Of a stretch of 64,000 nucleotides of DNA, positions 42,168-52,893 are shown one piece after another (position 1 is the stretch's first letter; each line of letters begins with the position of its first letter). A program made the position numbers and the translations under genes. The DNA is from Gammaproteobacteria bacterium (GTDB lineage: Bacteria; Pseudomonadota; Gammaproteobacteria; Burkholderiales; Thiobacillaceae): assembly GCA_018820765.1 (NCBI GenBank), contig JAHJNN010000011.1, forward strand, positions 1-64,000, given 5' to 3'. The notes under the pieces were generated by a model. That model saw only the letters and a list, made by a program, of their open reading frames with translations, was not told the DNA's origin and did not search any database.

Positions 42168-43570
42168 CGGCGAGTTCCCATGCGCGGGTCGAAGGCATCG
42201 CGCACGCCGTCGGCAAACAGGTTGGCGGCAAGCACCAGAGTGAACATGAAGACGAAGGCCGCGCCGAGCTGCCACCAGACGGTGGGCTCGCGCGCCAGCT
42301 CGAGCCGCGCGCCGTTGATCATGTTGCCCCAGCTGTACATGGTCGGGTCGACGCCGACGCCGACGTAGGACAGCACCGCTTCGGCCAGCACCAGGCCGGA
42401 AAAATCGAGCACGATGGCGATCAGCACCAGGTGGAACACGTTGGGGAAGATGTGGCGGCTGATGATGCGCGCATGCGATACGCCGAAGGCACGCGCCGCC
42501 TCGACGTAGTCGAGCGTTCTGAGCTTGAGCGATTCGCCGCGCAACAGGCGCGCCAGACCGGTCCAGCTGGTGACGCCCAAGATGAGACAGAGCGCCAGCA
42601 GGCGGATGTCGGCGCGCGCCGCGGCGGTGTCGAACAGCTCGGGGTTGGATTCGATGGCGACCTGCACGATCAGCACCGCCGCCGCGATCAGCAGCACGCC
42701 GGGGATGGAGTTGAGCACGGTGTAGATGTACTGGATAACGTCGTCGACCCAGCCGCGGAAGTAGCCGGCAGCGATGCCGAAGCCGATCGCCAGCGGCAGC
42801 GTGACCAGCGTGGTGAGGGTGCCGATGACGAGGCCGGTGCGGATGCTCTTGAGGCTGATGTAGAGCACGTCCTGTCCGACCTTGTCGGTGCCGAATACGT
42901 GATAGCCCGACGCCAGCTGAATCAATGCGCCGCCCAGCAACAGCATCAGTGCCAGCACGAGAACGACCGTCCGCGCCGGCCAGCCGAGCCGGCCCGTCGC
43001 CCAAGCCTCCAGCCATGCGCCCATGTGCGTCTGCGTGCGTCGCGCCTGCCACGCCGCCAGCAGGCCGAACAGCAGCAGGCCCACCGCCAGCCCCTGCGCC
43101 AGCCCGACCAGCGCACGCCGGGCGATGTCGGGCCCATGCGCGTCGGCGTGCGTCAGATGCGCACCGCCATAGTGCAGGCGCGGGTAATCGCGTACGGTCG
43201 CGCCGTCGCGCTCGACGAATTCCTTGGCATAGAGCTGCATCGCCAGCGGGGCGGAATAGGTTTTTTCCTGCCGCGTGCGCAGCCCGTTCACCAGCGCATC
43301 GAAAACGCTCAGCACCTCGACCGAATACTGCGGTGCATCGGCCCGGCTGTCGGCCAGTCGCTCGCGGTAGTGCAGCGAATCGAGCAGGCCGATCGCCACG
43401 AACACGCCGAGCACCAGCGCCGCCCCCATCGCCATCGGGCGCTGCGCCACCAACCGCCACGGCGCCCGCAGATGCTCGTGACGGCGAATGAACCAGACCA
43501 GCACCAGCACACCGGCCAGCAGCGCGAAGATCAGTCTATCGGTCCACAGGATCACAGGCATGAAGCTCAT
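42164..43570 (-). CDS. Peptide ABC transporter permease (YejE type) with long N-terminal extension
   Basis: A 468-residue permease. Residues about 200-468 are the normal OppC/YejE part: HVFGTDKVGQDVLYISLKSI and the EAA loop RTLDYVEAARAFGVSHARII. The first 200 residues add two or three extra membrane segments (IFALLAGVLVLVWFI, GAALVLGVFVAIGLLDSL, LVGLAQGLAVGLLLFGLLAA) and a periplasmic stretch with KTYSAPLAMQLYAKEFVE. E. coli YejE is about 340 residues. The ATG at 43570 overlaps the upstream permease gene stop by 4 bases. Confidence 0.9.
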   Translation of the reverse strand: MSFMPVILWTDRLIFALLAGVLVLVWFIRRHEHLRAPWRLVAQRPMAMGAALVLGVFVAIGLLDSLHYRERLADSRADAPQYSVEVLSVFDALVNGLRTRQEKTYSAPLAMQLYAKEFVERDGATVRDYPRLHYGGAHLTHADAHGPDIARRALVGLAQGLAVGLLLFGLLAAWQARRTQTHMGAWLEAWATGRLGWPARTVVLVLALMLLLGGALIQLASGYHVFGTDKVGQDVLYISLKSIRTGLVIGTLTTLVTLPLAIGFGIAAGYFRGWVDDVIQYIYTVLNSIPGVLLIAAAVLIVQVAIESNPELFDTAAARADIRLLALCLILGVTSWTGLARLLRGESLKLRTLDYVEAARAFGVSHARIISRHIFPNVFHLVLIAIVLDFSGLVLAEAVLSYVGVGVDPTMYSWGNMINGARLELAREPTVWWQLGAAFVFMFTLVLAANLFADGVRDAFDPRMGTRR

Positions 43571-44544
43571 TGCAGCCTCACCCGTGGATCGACCCACGAA
43601 TAGGAAATGTCGGTGAGGATGAGGCCGACGATGTAGAGGAAGGAGCCGAGGAACACCATCGCGCGCACCACCGCGAAATCCTGCGCCTGGATCGCGTCGA
43701 TGGTGTAGCTGCCCAGGCCCGGAATGCCGAAGAAGGACTCGGTGATCAGGCTGCCCATGAACAGCAGCGGCAGCACCACCACGACGCCGGTGAGGATGGG
43801 GATCATGCCGTTCTTCAGCACGTGGCGGAACAGCACGCGCACCTCGGAGAGTCCCTTGGCGCGCGCGGTGCGCACGTAGTCCTTGCCGATTTCCTCGAGG
43901 AAAATGGTGCGGTACCAGCGCGAACCACTGCCGATACCCGCGACCACGCTGACCAGAACCGGCAGCAGGATGAACTTGAATCCGTCGATGCCGCCGGCGA
44001 AGCCCGAAATGGGCAGCAGGTTCCACAGCTTGGCGATGAAGTACTGCCCGGCGATGATGTAGAACAGTCCCGAGATCGACATCAGCACCACGCACAGCAC
44101 CACGCCCCAGAGGTCGAGATAGGTGGCACGGAAGAACACCATCAAGAGCGCGAACGTGATGTTGACCATGAGGCCGATGACGAGCACCGGCAGCGCGATC
44201 GCCAGGCTCGGCCCCATGCGCGTCGTGATTTCGTTGCCGATGTCGCGGCCGTCGTCGCCCTTGCCGAATTCGAAGGCGAACATCGCCGCCGAATGCTGGA
44301 AGAAAATCGTGTCGGTGAACTGCGCGCTGCCCTGCGCCTGGACGTTCAGCAGCAGCGGCTTGTCGTAGCCGTGCTCGACCTTCCAGCGCTCGATCGCCTC
44401 CGGCGTGACGTGCTTGACGCCGAGCTGCAGCCGCGCCATGTCGTCGGGCGTGTTGACGACGAAGAACAGCGCGAAGGTCAGCAGGTTCACCCCGATCAGG
44501 ATCGGGATCGCATACAGCACGCGGCGCAGGATGTAGGCCAGCAT
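43567..44544 (-). CDS. Peptide ABC transporter permease (YejB type)
   Basis: A 325-residue permease of the OppB/DppB family: MLAYILRRVLYAIPILIGVN with LLTFALFFVVNTPDD, several membrane segments, and the conserved loop KDYVRTARAKGLSEVRVLFR. It ends with DISYSWVDPRVRLQ. It pairs with the YejE-type permease to make the membrane channel. The ATG at 44544 shares one base with the stop of the binding-protein gene (TGATG). Confidence 0.93.
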   Translation of the reverse strand: MLAYILRRVLYAIPILIGVNLLTFALFFVVNTPDDMARLQLGVKHVTPEAIERWKVEHGYDKPLLLNVQAQGSAQFTDTIFFQHSAAMFAFEFGKGDDGRDIGNEITTRMGPSLAIALPVLVIGLMVNITFALLMVFFRATYLDLWGVVLCVVLMSISGLFYIIAGQYFIAKLWNLLPISGFAGGIDGFKFILLPVLVSVVAGIGSGSRWYRTIFLEEIGKDYVRTARAKGLSEVRVLFRHVLKNGMIPILTGVVVVLPLLFMGSLITESFFGIPGLGSYTIDAIQAQDFAVVRAMVFLGSFLYIVGLILTDISYSWVDPRVRLQ

Positions 44545-46685
44545 CAGGCGGTTTTCCTTTCGCGCTGCCGCCACGCAATCGCCGCCGGCGCGATGACGGC
44601 GACCAGCGCAGCCACCAGCAGCACGATCGGCCACAGCACCGGGCGGTTCCATTTGGCTCGCCGGGCCTCGCGCAGCTCCGGATCAACGCGCCGGTATTTG
44701 AGCGTGTTGTTGGCCATCAGGTTGGGCTTGACGTTGTGCACCCAGCCATGGCGCAGACCGAAGGACTTGGGATAGTAGGCGAAGATCCACGGCGCATCGC
44801 GGCGCACGATCTCCAGCATGGCGTCGATCACCTGCTGGCGTTCGGGGCCGTTGTCCATGTCCTTCATGCGCTCGAACAAAACATTGAATTCAGCGCTGTC
44901 GTAGTTGGCCGCGTTCTCGCCGCCGGTGCCGACCTTCTTGTGCGGGCCGTACAGCAGGAAGAGGAAGTTTTCCGGATCGGGATAGTCGGCGTTCCAGCCC
45001 CATTCGAACAGCTGCGCGTTGCCCTTGCGGATCTTGTCCTGGAAGCGGTTGTAGTCGGTGCCGCGCACCACCAGCTGCACGTTGAGCTTGTCGAGCTGCT
45101 TCTTCATCCAGTCGAGCCGCGACTTGGCGTCGGGGCCGCTCGCCATGGTGTCGAAATACAGCACCAGCGGCTCCCCCGTCTTCGCATTGCGCCCGTTCGG
45201 GTAGCCCGCCTCCACCAGCAGTTTTCTGGCGGTCTCGATGGACTTTCGCTGGATGCTGCCGCCGCGCGCTTCGTACACATAAGGATTCAATCCGGCCACA
45301 CCCTCGACATAGCCGAACAGCCCGGGCGGGATCGGCCCCTGCGCGGGAATGCCGCGGCCGTTGAGAAAAATCGAGATGAACTCCTCGTAGTCGAAGGCAA
45401 TGGAGAGCGCCTGCCGCAGCTTGCGGCGATCTTCGCCAAGGCCGCCCACCACCGGGTCGAGCATGTTGAAGCCGACATACCAGATCGAAGCCGCCACCGC
45501 GGTGATGAGGTGGATGTCCTGTTCGCGCATGCTGTCGGTCAGCTGCGGGTCGCCGCCTGCCGAGAACTGTATCGCCTGGTCGAAGCTGTCGGAACTGATC
45601 CCCGAACTGTCGTAGTAGCCCTGAAGGAACTTGGTCCAGTAGGGAATGGTTTCCTTTTCCAGGCTGAACACGGCCTCGTCCACCAGCGGCAGCGGCTTGC
45701 CGGCGTCCGCCAGCAGGCCGGCTTCGCGGTCTTCGTCGCCGCCTTCCACGGGGTAGGTCTCGCCGTGGTAATGCGGATTTTTCTTCAGCACCATGCGACG
45801 GTTGGGATCGTTCTCCGCCAGATAGTAGGGGCCGGTGCCGACCGGCTGCCAGTCGAGCGTGAGATTCCTGTCCGCCATGCCGGGCTGCGCATAGAACACC
45901 TCGGCTTCCCACGGGATCGGGGCGAAGAACGGCATTGCCAGCCAGTAGATGAACTGCGGGTATTTGCCCTTGATGCGAATGCGGTAGGTGTGGCGGTCCA
46001 CCACTTCGGCGCCGGCCAGCGCAAAGTCGTCGAGCTTCAGCGCCGCATCGGGGTTGTCCTGGACCGCTTTTTCCAGCACCTCACCCAATTCCTTCAGGCC
46101 GACGATGTGCTCGCTCATCAGGCCGAAGATCGGCGAGCTGAGCCTGGGATTGGCCAAGCGCTTGATCTGGTACACATAGTCGGCCGCGACCAGCTCGCGG
46201 GTGCCCGTGTGCTCAAAGTCGCTGATCCGGGTTTTATCCGCCGTCGCTGCGGCATCCAGCGCGTGATAGCGATAGCGCCCCGCCGCGTCGCGGGCAAAGG
46301 CCGGATGCGGCTGATAGCGGATGCCGGGGCGGATGCGGATTTCGTATACGCTTTCGGCAATCGCCGCCGCGGGCGCATCGTCCGCCAGCGCATTGCCGGC
46401 GGTGTCGACATACCGCGGCGTGGGCACTGTCTCTGACGTCAGCGGGATCAGGGTGTAGGGGCGCTTGAGGAAGTGGTATTGCAGCGGCGGCTCGTAGATC
46501 TGGCCGGTGAACTCGACCTCGTTCGAGCTGTAGGAGCGCGCCGGATCGAGGTGCTTGGGGCGCTCTGAAAACGCGCTGTAGAGCACGCTGGCATCGGGCT
46601 GGCTGTCCGGATAGGGATTGTTCCAACTGTCGGAGCAGCCCGCCAACACACCCAGCCCCAGCAGAAGAATGCCCGTTCGCGTCAT
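44544..46685 (-). CDS. Peptide ABC transporter substrate-binding lipoprotein with C-terminal membrane helix
   Basis: A 713-residue SBP family 5 protein. The signal peptide is MTRTGILLLGLGVLAGCSDS with lipobox LAGC at residue 17. The body shows the family pattern: FSERPKHLDPARSYSSNEVE, TLDWQPVGTGPYYLAENDPN, LRQALSIAFDYEEFISIFLN and QLFEWGWNADYPDPENFLFL. The last 30 residues are a hydrophobic helix VLWPIVLLVAALVAVIAPAA followed by RQRERKT, so the protein may be held at both ends. It is first in the operon of permeases and ATPase. It is larger than YejA (about 600 residues). Confidence 0.88.
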   Translation of the reverse strand: MTRTGILLLGLGVLAGCSDSWNNPYPDSQPDASVLYSAFSERPKHLDPARSYSSNEVEFTGQIYEPPLQYHFLKRPYTLIPLTSETVPTPRYVDTAGNALADDAPAAAIAESVYEIRIRPGIRYQPHPAFARDAAGRYRYHALDAAATADKTRISDFEHTGTRELVAADYVYQIKRLANPRLSSPIFGLMSEHIVGLKELGEVLEKAVQDNPDAALKLDDFALAGAEVVDRHTYRIRIKGKYPQFIYWLAMPFFAPIPWEAEVFYAQPGMADRNLTLDWQPVGTGPYYLAENDPNRRMVLKKNPHYHGETYPVEGGDEDREAGLLADAGKPLPLVDEAVFSLEKETIPYWTKFLQGYYDSSGISSDSFDQAIQFSAGGDPQLTDSMREQDIHLITAVAASIWYVGFNMLDPVVGGLGEDRRKLRQALSIAFDYEEFISIFLNGRGIPAQGPIPPGLFGYVEGVAGLNPYVYEARGGSIQRKSIETARKLLVEAGYPNGRNAKTGEPLVLYFDTMASGPDAKSRLDWMKKQLDKLNVQLVVRGTDYNRFQDKIRKGNAQLFEWGWNADYPDPENFLFLLYGPHKKVGTGGENAANYDSAEFNVLFERMKDMDNGPERQQVIDAMLEIVRRDAPWIFAYYPKSFGLRHGWVHNVKPNLMANNTLKYRRVDPELREARRAKWNRPVLWPIVLLVAALVAVIAPAAIAWRQRERKTA

Positions 46686-46724
46686 CCCGCCAGTGTACCC
46701 AAGCGCACCGCCAACGTCAGCCGT

Positions 46725-46730
46725 TATAAT
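46725..46730 (+). promoter_or_regulatory. Possible -10 element for fabI
   Basis: A perfect TATAAT lies 29 bases before the fabI start, in the 74-base gap between the divergent transporter operon and fabI. I see no convincing TTGACA-like -35 at 17 bases. Confidence 0.35.
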
Positions 46731-46759
46731 CGCGAACACCGCAACTCTAAGAGACCATC

Positions 46760-47539
46760 ATGGGATTTCTTGCAGGAAAACGCTTGCTGATCACCGGCGT
46801 CATCTCCAACCGTTCCATCGCGTACGGCATTGCCTCCGCCTGCAAGCGCGAAGGCGCCGAGCTGGCGTTCACCTACCAGGGCGAACGCATCAAGGATCGC
46901 GTCACCGAATTCGCAGGCGAATTCGGCTCCAGCCTGGTCTTCCCGTGCGACGTCGGCAGCGACGAGCAGATCGACGCGCTGTTTGCCGAACTCGGCAAAC
47001 ACTGGGACGGACTCGACGGCCTGGTGCACTCGGTCGCGTTCGCACCCAAGGAAGCGCTGGCCGGCGATTTTCTTTCCGCGGTCAGCCGCGAGAATTTCCG
47101 CATCGCGCACGACATCAGCTCCTACAGCTTCGCCGCGCTGGCCAAGGCCGCATTGCCGATGATGGAAGGCCGCCGGGCGGCGCTCTTGACGCTGTCCTAC
47201 CTGGGCGCCGTCCGCTCCGTTCCCAACTACAACGTCATGGGCCTGGCCAAGGCCAGCCTCGAATCCGGCGTCTACTACATGGCGCAAAGTCTCGGCCCCA
47301 AGGGCATCCGCGTCAACGCCGTATCGGCCGGGCCGATCAAGACGCTGGCGGCCAGCGGCATCGCCAACTTCGGCGAGAAGCTCGACCTCGTCGCCAAGAA
47401 CGCGCCGCTGCGCCGCAACGTGACGATCGAGGAAGTCGGCAACGTCGCCGCCTTCCTGCTGTCCGACCTGGCCTCCGGCATCACCGGCGAAATCACCTAT
47501 GTCGATGCGGGCTTCAACTCCACCGCCGGCGCAGAATGA
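46760..47539 (+). CDS. fabI: Enoyl-[acyl-carrier-protein] reductase FabI
   Basis: A 259-residue SDR-type enoyl reductase. NADH-binding [20 protein letters not shown] at the N-terminus; [20 protein letters not shown]; catalytic [20 protein letters not shown] with the FabI Tyr/Tyr/Lys set (Y-x6-Y-x6-K pattern); and [20 protein letters not shown] near the substrate loop. It reduces enoyl-ACP in fatty acid elongation. It is monocistronic with a strong terminator after it. Confidence 0.95.
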   Translation: MGFLAGKRLLITGVISNRSIAYGIASACKREGAELAFTYQGERIKDRVTEFAGEFGSSLVFPCDVGSDEQIDALFAELGKHWDGLDGLVHSVAFAPKEALAGDFLSAVSRENFRIAHDISSYSFAALAKAALPMMEGRRAALLTLSYLGAVRSVPNYNVMGLAKASLESGVYYMAQSLGPKGIRVNAVSAGPIKTLAASGIANFGEKLDLVAKNAPLRRNVTIEEVGNVAAFLLSDLASGITGEITYVDAGFNSTAGAE

Positions 47540-47554
47540 TTGGACGAGCAACAC

Positions 47555-47593
47555 CCAACAAAAAACGCGCCGGGAAGGCGCGTTTTTTGTTGG
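47555..47593. terminator. Bidirectional terminator between fabI and ppiD
   Basis: Long stem built on ACGCGCC / GGCGCGT with loop GGGAA, flanked by perfectly paired CCAACAAAAA and TTTTTGTTGG, so T runs follow the stem in both directions. It serves converging fabI and ppiD. Confidence 0.93.
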
Positions 47594-47611
47594 GGCCCGG
47601 GCTTCGTCGGC

Positions 47612-49507
47612 TTATCTGGTCTCGATTGCGTTCGGCTTGATTTTGACCTTCTGACCGGCCGTGATCAGCGCGGTCATCGCCTTCATGTCGGCACGCTGCA
47701 GCGCCTGCGTGACGCCGGATTCAATCGACGCCGTCAGCATGGGATCCAGCGCGGACGCCTCCAGCACCCGGCTCACCCGCACGATGCGGTACGCGCCGTC
47801 GGGACGGGCAAATCCAGTATAGGCCGGCAGCTTGTCGGCATTCACCCTGAACACGGCCTTGGCGCCTGCCGCGTCGAGCGCGGCCGACGGCTGGCGTCCC
47901 ACCACCTGGAAGGTCGACCACTTCAAGCCGGCTTCCTCGCCCTTTGCCAGTGCCTGCAGGACAGCTTCACCCTTCTGCGCCAGCAACTGCGCGCTCCGTT
48001 CCGCACGCAGCCGGGTCTCGATCGACGCCGACACCTCCGCCAGCGGGCGCAGTTGGGCCGGACGATGCTCGGCCACGCGTGCCGCGACCAGGGTGCCGGG
48101 CTGAGTCTCGATCGCTTCGGTGTTCTGCCTGGACTTGACCGACTCCGAACCGAACAGCGCAGACGACAGGCCGGCGTGGTTGAACGGCGGCAGCGCATTG
48201 CTGGCGGTCATCCAGCCGCTTTGCTGAATCTTCAGCTTGGCCGCCGTGGCCGCAGGCTGCAGGGAATCGGCGTTCTCATACACCAGGTTGCTGAAATTAT
48301 CGGCCAGATCGGCAAAAACCTTTTGCGCCTGCTGCTTGCGCAACTCGTCCACCACGGCAGCGCGAACGGTGGCCAGCGGCGCGGTCCGGCTGGGCTCGAT
48401 GCCATCCAGACGGATGATGTGGTAGCCGAAATCGCTCTCCACCGGCCCGCGGATTTCATTCGGCTTCATGCTGAACACCGCGTCCTCGAACGGCTTGACC
48501 ATCATGCCGCGGCCGAAGCTGCCGAGGTTGCCGTCCTGCGCCGCCGAGCCCGGATCCTGCGACTCGGTGCGCGCCAGTTCGGCGAAACGTCCCGGCGCTT
48601 TCTGCAGGGTTTGCGCCAGTTCGGTCGCTTTCGCCTTGGCCTGGGCGCGCGTCGCGGCATCCGCATCTTTATTGACGGCGATCAGGATGTGACTCGCGCT
48701 GCGCAATTCAGGCTGGCCGAACTGCGCCGCGTTGGCGGCATAGTAATCCGCCACCGCCTGGTCGCTCACCTCGATCCCCGCCGCCACCGTGGCAATATCC
48801 AGCACCAGATAGTCAGCGCGAATTTGTTCGGGATCGGTGAACTCGGCCTTGTGTTCAGTGTAATAACGCTCGACGTCAGCCGGCGTCAGCTTGATTTCCG
48901 CTGCCACGGAGGACGCCGGCAGATCCACCCAGGAAACTTCGCGCTGCTGCGCCACCAGGCGTGCGATCTGCGTCAGCGAGGCGCTGGACGGAAAGGTCGC
49001 GAGCGAGATCGGGCTGGTGATGGCCTCCAGCATGAAGGCCTGGCGCAGTTCGTTCTCGAACTGCGCCGGCGTGCGGCCGTTCTGGCGCAGCACGGCTTCA
49101 TAGCGCGGTTGTGAAAACGCGCCGTCCTGCTGAAAAGCGGGGATCTGGTCCAGCACCGACGCGATGTAGGCATCGGGCGCAAGAAACTTCAGCTTTTGCG
49201 CTTCCTGCAGCAAGGCCTTGCGCTCGATCAGGCCGTCGAGCACCTGTTTTCGAAAGTCGGCCGATTCGATCACGGCAGGGTCATATGCCGGGCCGAGCGC
49301 CTCGCGCATGCGGTCGCTCTGCCCCTGCATCTCGCGCGTCAGTTCCTCGCGCGAAATCCCCACGTCGCCGACCTCGGCCACCACGCCGCCGCTGCGGTCG
49401 CCCGACATGTAGGAATCCAGGCCGAACAGGGCGAAGGTGACGGCGATCAGGCCGAGTATGACTTTGGCCAGCCAGCCCTGGGCATGCTTGCGTATTGCTT
49501 CGAGCAC
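47612..49507 (-). CDS. ppiD: Periplasmic folding chaperone PpiD
   Basis: A 631-residue inner-membrane-anchored protein: one TM helix near the N-terminus (AKVILGLIAVTFALFGLDSY), a SurA-like N-domain, one parvulin-type PPIC domain at about residues 260-360 (SASHILIAVNKDADAATRAQ, then DGNLGSFGRGMMVKPFEDAV and DFGYHIIRLDGIEPS) and a C-terminal domain. PpiD helps outer-membrane and periplasmic proteins fold near the Sec exit. It sits downstream of hupB and two tRNAs, a conserved order; the terminator at 49631 separates it from the tRNAs. Confidence 0.93.
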   Translation of the reverse strand: MLEAIRKHAQGWLAKVILGLIAVTFALFGLDSYMSGDRSGGVVAEVGDVGISREELTREMQGQSDRMREALGPAYDPAVIESADFRKQVLDGLIERKALLQEAQKLKFLAPDAYIASVLDQIPAFQQDGAFSQPRYEAVLRQNGRTPAQFENELRQAFMLEAITSPISLATFPSSASLTQIARLVAQQREVSWVDLPASSVAAEIKLTPADVERYYTEHKAEFTDPEQIRADYLVLDIATVAAGIEVSDQAVADYYAANAAQFGQPELRSASHILIAVNKDADAATRAQAKAKATELAQTLQKAPGRFAELARTESQDPGSAAQDGNLGSFGRGMMVKPFEDAVFSMKPNEIRGPVESDFGYHIIRLDGIEPSRTAPLATVRAAVVDELRKQQAQKVFADLADNFSNLVYENADSLQPAATAAKLKIQQSGWMTASNALPPFNHAGLSSALFGSESVKSRQNTEAIETQPGTLVAARVAEHRPAQLRPLAEVSASIETRLRAERSAQLLAQKGEAVLQALAKGEEAGLKWSTFQVVGRQPSAALDAAGAKAVFRVNADKLPAYTGFARPDGAYRIVRVSRVLEASALDPMLTASIESGVTQALQRADMKAMTALITAGQKVKIKPNAIETR

Positions 49508-49630
49508 GGTTTTCTACTCCGGAAAAAAACGTCAGCGCGAATTTTCGCGCACTTTGCGCCTCGCGTCTCCCCTTGCTTCGATTTAATTTGGCTGCGATGA
49601 ACGAGCGCGATGAAAAAATCGCTGAAATGA

Positions 49631-49658
49631 AAAAAGGCGAACTCGCGTTCGCCTTTTT
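49631..49658 (-). terminator. Rho-independent terminator after tRNA-Asp
   Basis: Stem AAAAAGGCGAAC / GTTCGCCTTTTT with loop TCGC, 5 bases beyond the CCA end of tRNA-Asp on the minus strand. It ends the tRNA-Val/tRNA-Asp transcript. Confidence 0.9.
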
Positions 49659-49663
49659 GATGT

Positions 49664-49740
49664 TGGCGGAGTGGACGGGACTCGAACCCGCGACCCCCGG
49701 CGTGACAGGCCGGTATTCTAACCAACTGAACTACCACTCC
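49664..49740 (-). tRNA. tRNA-Asp (GTC)
   Basis: 77 bases including an encoded CCA. The acceptor stem is GGAGTGG / CCACTCC, the anticodon loop is CTGTCAC with anticodon GTC, and the T arm is CGGGTTCGAGTCCCG. It closely resembles E. coli tRNA-Asp. It is cotranscribed behind tRNA-Val, 59 bases apart. Confidence 0.97.
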
Positions 49741-49799
49741 CTTGTGCTGCAAAAAACCGTACTGCTTATATTTTGACCGCTTGTTATTCTTGACCCGGC

Positions 49800-49875
49800 T
49801 GGTGGGTGCTGAGGGGTTCGAACCCCCGACATTCGCCGTGTAAAGGCGACGCTCTACCAACTGAGCTAAGCACCC
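49800..49875 (-). tRNA. tRNA-Val (TAC)
   Basis: 76 bases including an encoded CCA. The acceptor stem is GGGTGCT / AGCACCC, the D arm is GCTCAGTTGGTAGAGC, the anticodon loop TTTACAC gives anticodon TAC, and the T arm contains GGTTCGAAC. First of two tRNAs, behind the promoter at 49889. Confidence 0.97.
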
Positions 49876-49888
49876 GACGAAGCCAAAA

Positions 49889-49918
49889 ATTATACAACAC
49901 CTCTCTCGGTCTTGCCAA
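49889..49918 (-). promoter_or_regulatory. Sigma-70 promoter of the tRNA-Val/tRNA-Asp operon
   Basis: On the minus strand, TTGGCA, 18 bases, TATAAT. The -10 is perfect. The predicted start falls a few bases before the mature 5' end of tRNA-Val at 49875. Confidence 0.75.
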
Positions 49919-49937
49919 ATGCTAAGTGTGTTTTTTA

Positions 49938-50210
49938 TTAATTGATGGCGTCTTTCAGGCCTTTGCCGGCGCGGAACTTCGGCACCTTGGCGGCCTTGAT
50001 CTTGATGGAGGCGCCGGTACGCGGATTGCGACCGGTGCGTGCAGCGCGCTTGCCGACGTAGAAGCTGCCGAAACCAACCAGCGTCACCATGTCGCCCTTC
50101 TTCAGCGCTTTCTTGACTGCTTCAACCGTTGCGTCCAGCGCACGGCCGGCGGCAGCTTTGGAAATGTCAGCCGAGTCGGCGATGGCGTCAATCAATTCGG
50201 ATTTGTTCAC
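49938..50210 (-). CDS. hupB: DNA-binding protein HU (beta type)
   Basis: A 90-residue HU protein. [20 protein letters not shown] at the start, then [20 protein letters not shown] and the DNA-arm signature [22 protein letters not shown] bends and compacts DNA as a dimer. It follows lon on the same strand with its own promoter (50258-50287). The stop is 62 bases before the tRNA-Val gene. Confidence 0.96.
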   Translation of the reverse strand: MNKSELIDAIADSADISKAAAGRALDATVEAVKKALKKGDMVTLVGFGSFYVGKRAARTGRNPRTGASIKIKAAKVPKFRAGKGLKDAIN

Positions 50211-50257
50211 GTGTTGTCCCCTTCACTCAAGTGGCACAGGAAAACCCTGTGGCCGCT

Positions 50258-50287
50258 TTTATAGCAACCCGCAAAACCTTGTGTCAA
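50258..50287 (-). promoter_or_regulatory. Sigma-70 promoter of hupB
   Basis: On the minus strand, TTGACA (perfect -35), 18 bases, TATAAA, about 48 bases before the hupB start. It lies downstream of the lon terminator, so hupB is transcribed on its own. Confidence 0.8.
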
Positions 50288-50307
50288 GCGGTTTTCCAGG
50301 CAGTTAC

Positions 50308-50335
50308 AAAAAAATCCCGCGGCTGGCGCGGGATT
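50308..50335 (-). terminator. Rho-independent terminator after lon
   Basis: Stem AATCCCGCG / CGCGGGATT with loop GCTGG (plus-strand reading), followed on the minus strand by a run of seven T. It is 22 bases after the lon stop. Confidence 0.92.
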
Positions 50336-50357
50336 CCGGAGAGTGGTTAAAAAATAC

Positions 50358-52775
<2,418 letters not shown>

Positions 52776-52832
52776 GATTTCCTGGTAAGGGTTGAGGAAA
52801 GGATGCGCGGCATTTCAACCACGCTCATCCAC

Positions 52833-52860
52833 AATTGGGGGGCATAGTTTGGAATTCAAG
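52833..52860 (-). promoter_or_regulatory. Heat-shock (sigma-32) promoter of lon
   Basis: On the minus strand, CTTGAAT, 13 bases, CCCCAATT. The sigma-32 consensus is CTTGAAA, 13-15 bases, CCCCATNT, so the -35 matches 6 of 7 and the -10 keeps CCCCA. It lies 58 bases before the lon start. Confidence 0.72.
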
Positions 52861-52887
52861 ATGGCTGACAGGTTCCCCGTCAGCCAT
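52861..52887 (-). terminator. Hairpin after clpX, probable terminator
   Basis: Perfect stem ATGGCTGAC / GTCAGCCAT with a nine-base loop, 6 bases beyond the clpX stop. On the minus strand it is followed by CTTGAATT rather than a clean T run, and that sequence is the -35 of the lon promoter, so termination may be partial. Confidence 0.5.
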
Positions 52888-52893
52888 TTTGTT

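Noticed and set aside
40182-44686. Possible ATPase-permease fusion proteins in the peptide transporter operon
   Set aside because: Open frames extend through neighbouring genes, but each subunit has its own ATG with a 4-base or 1-base overlap.
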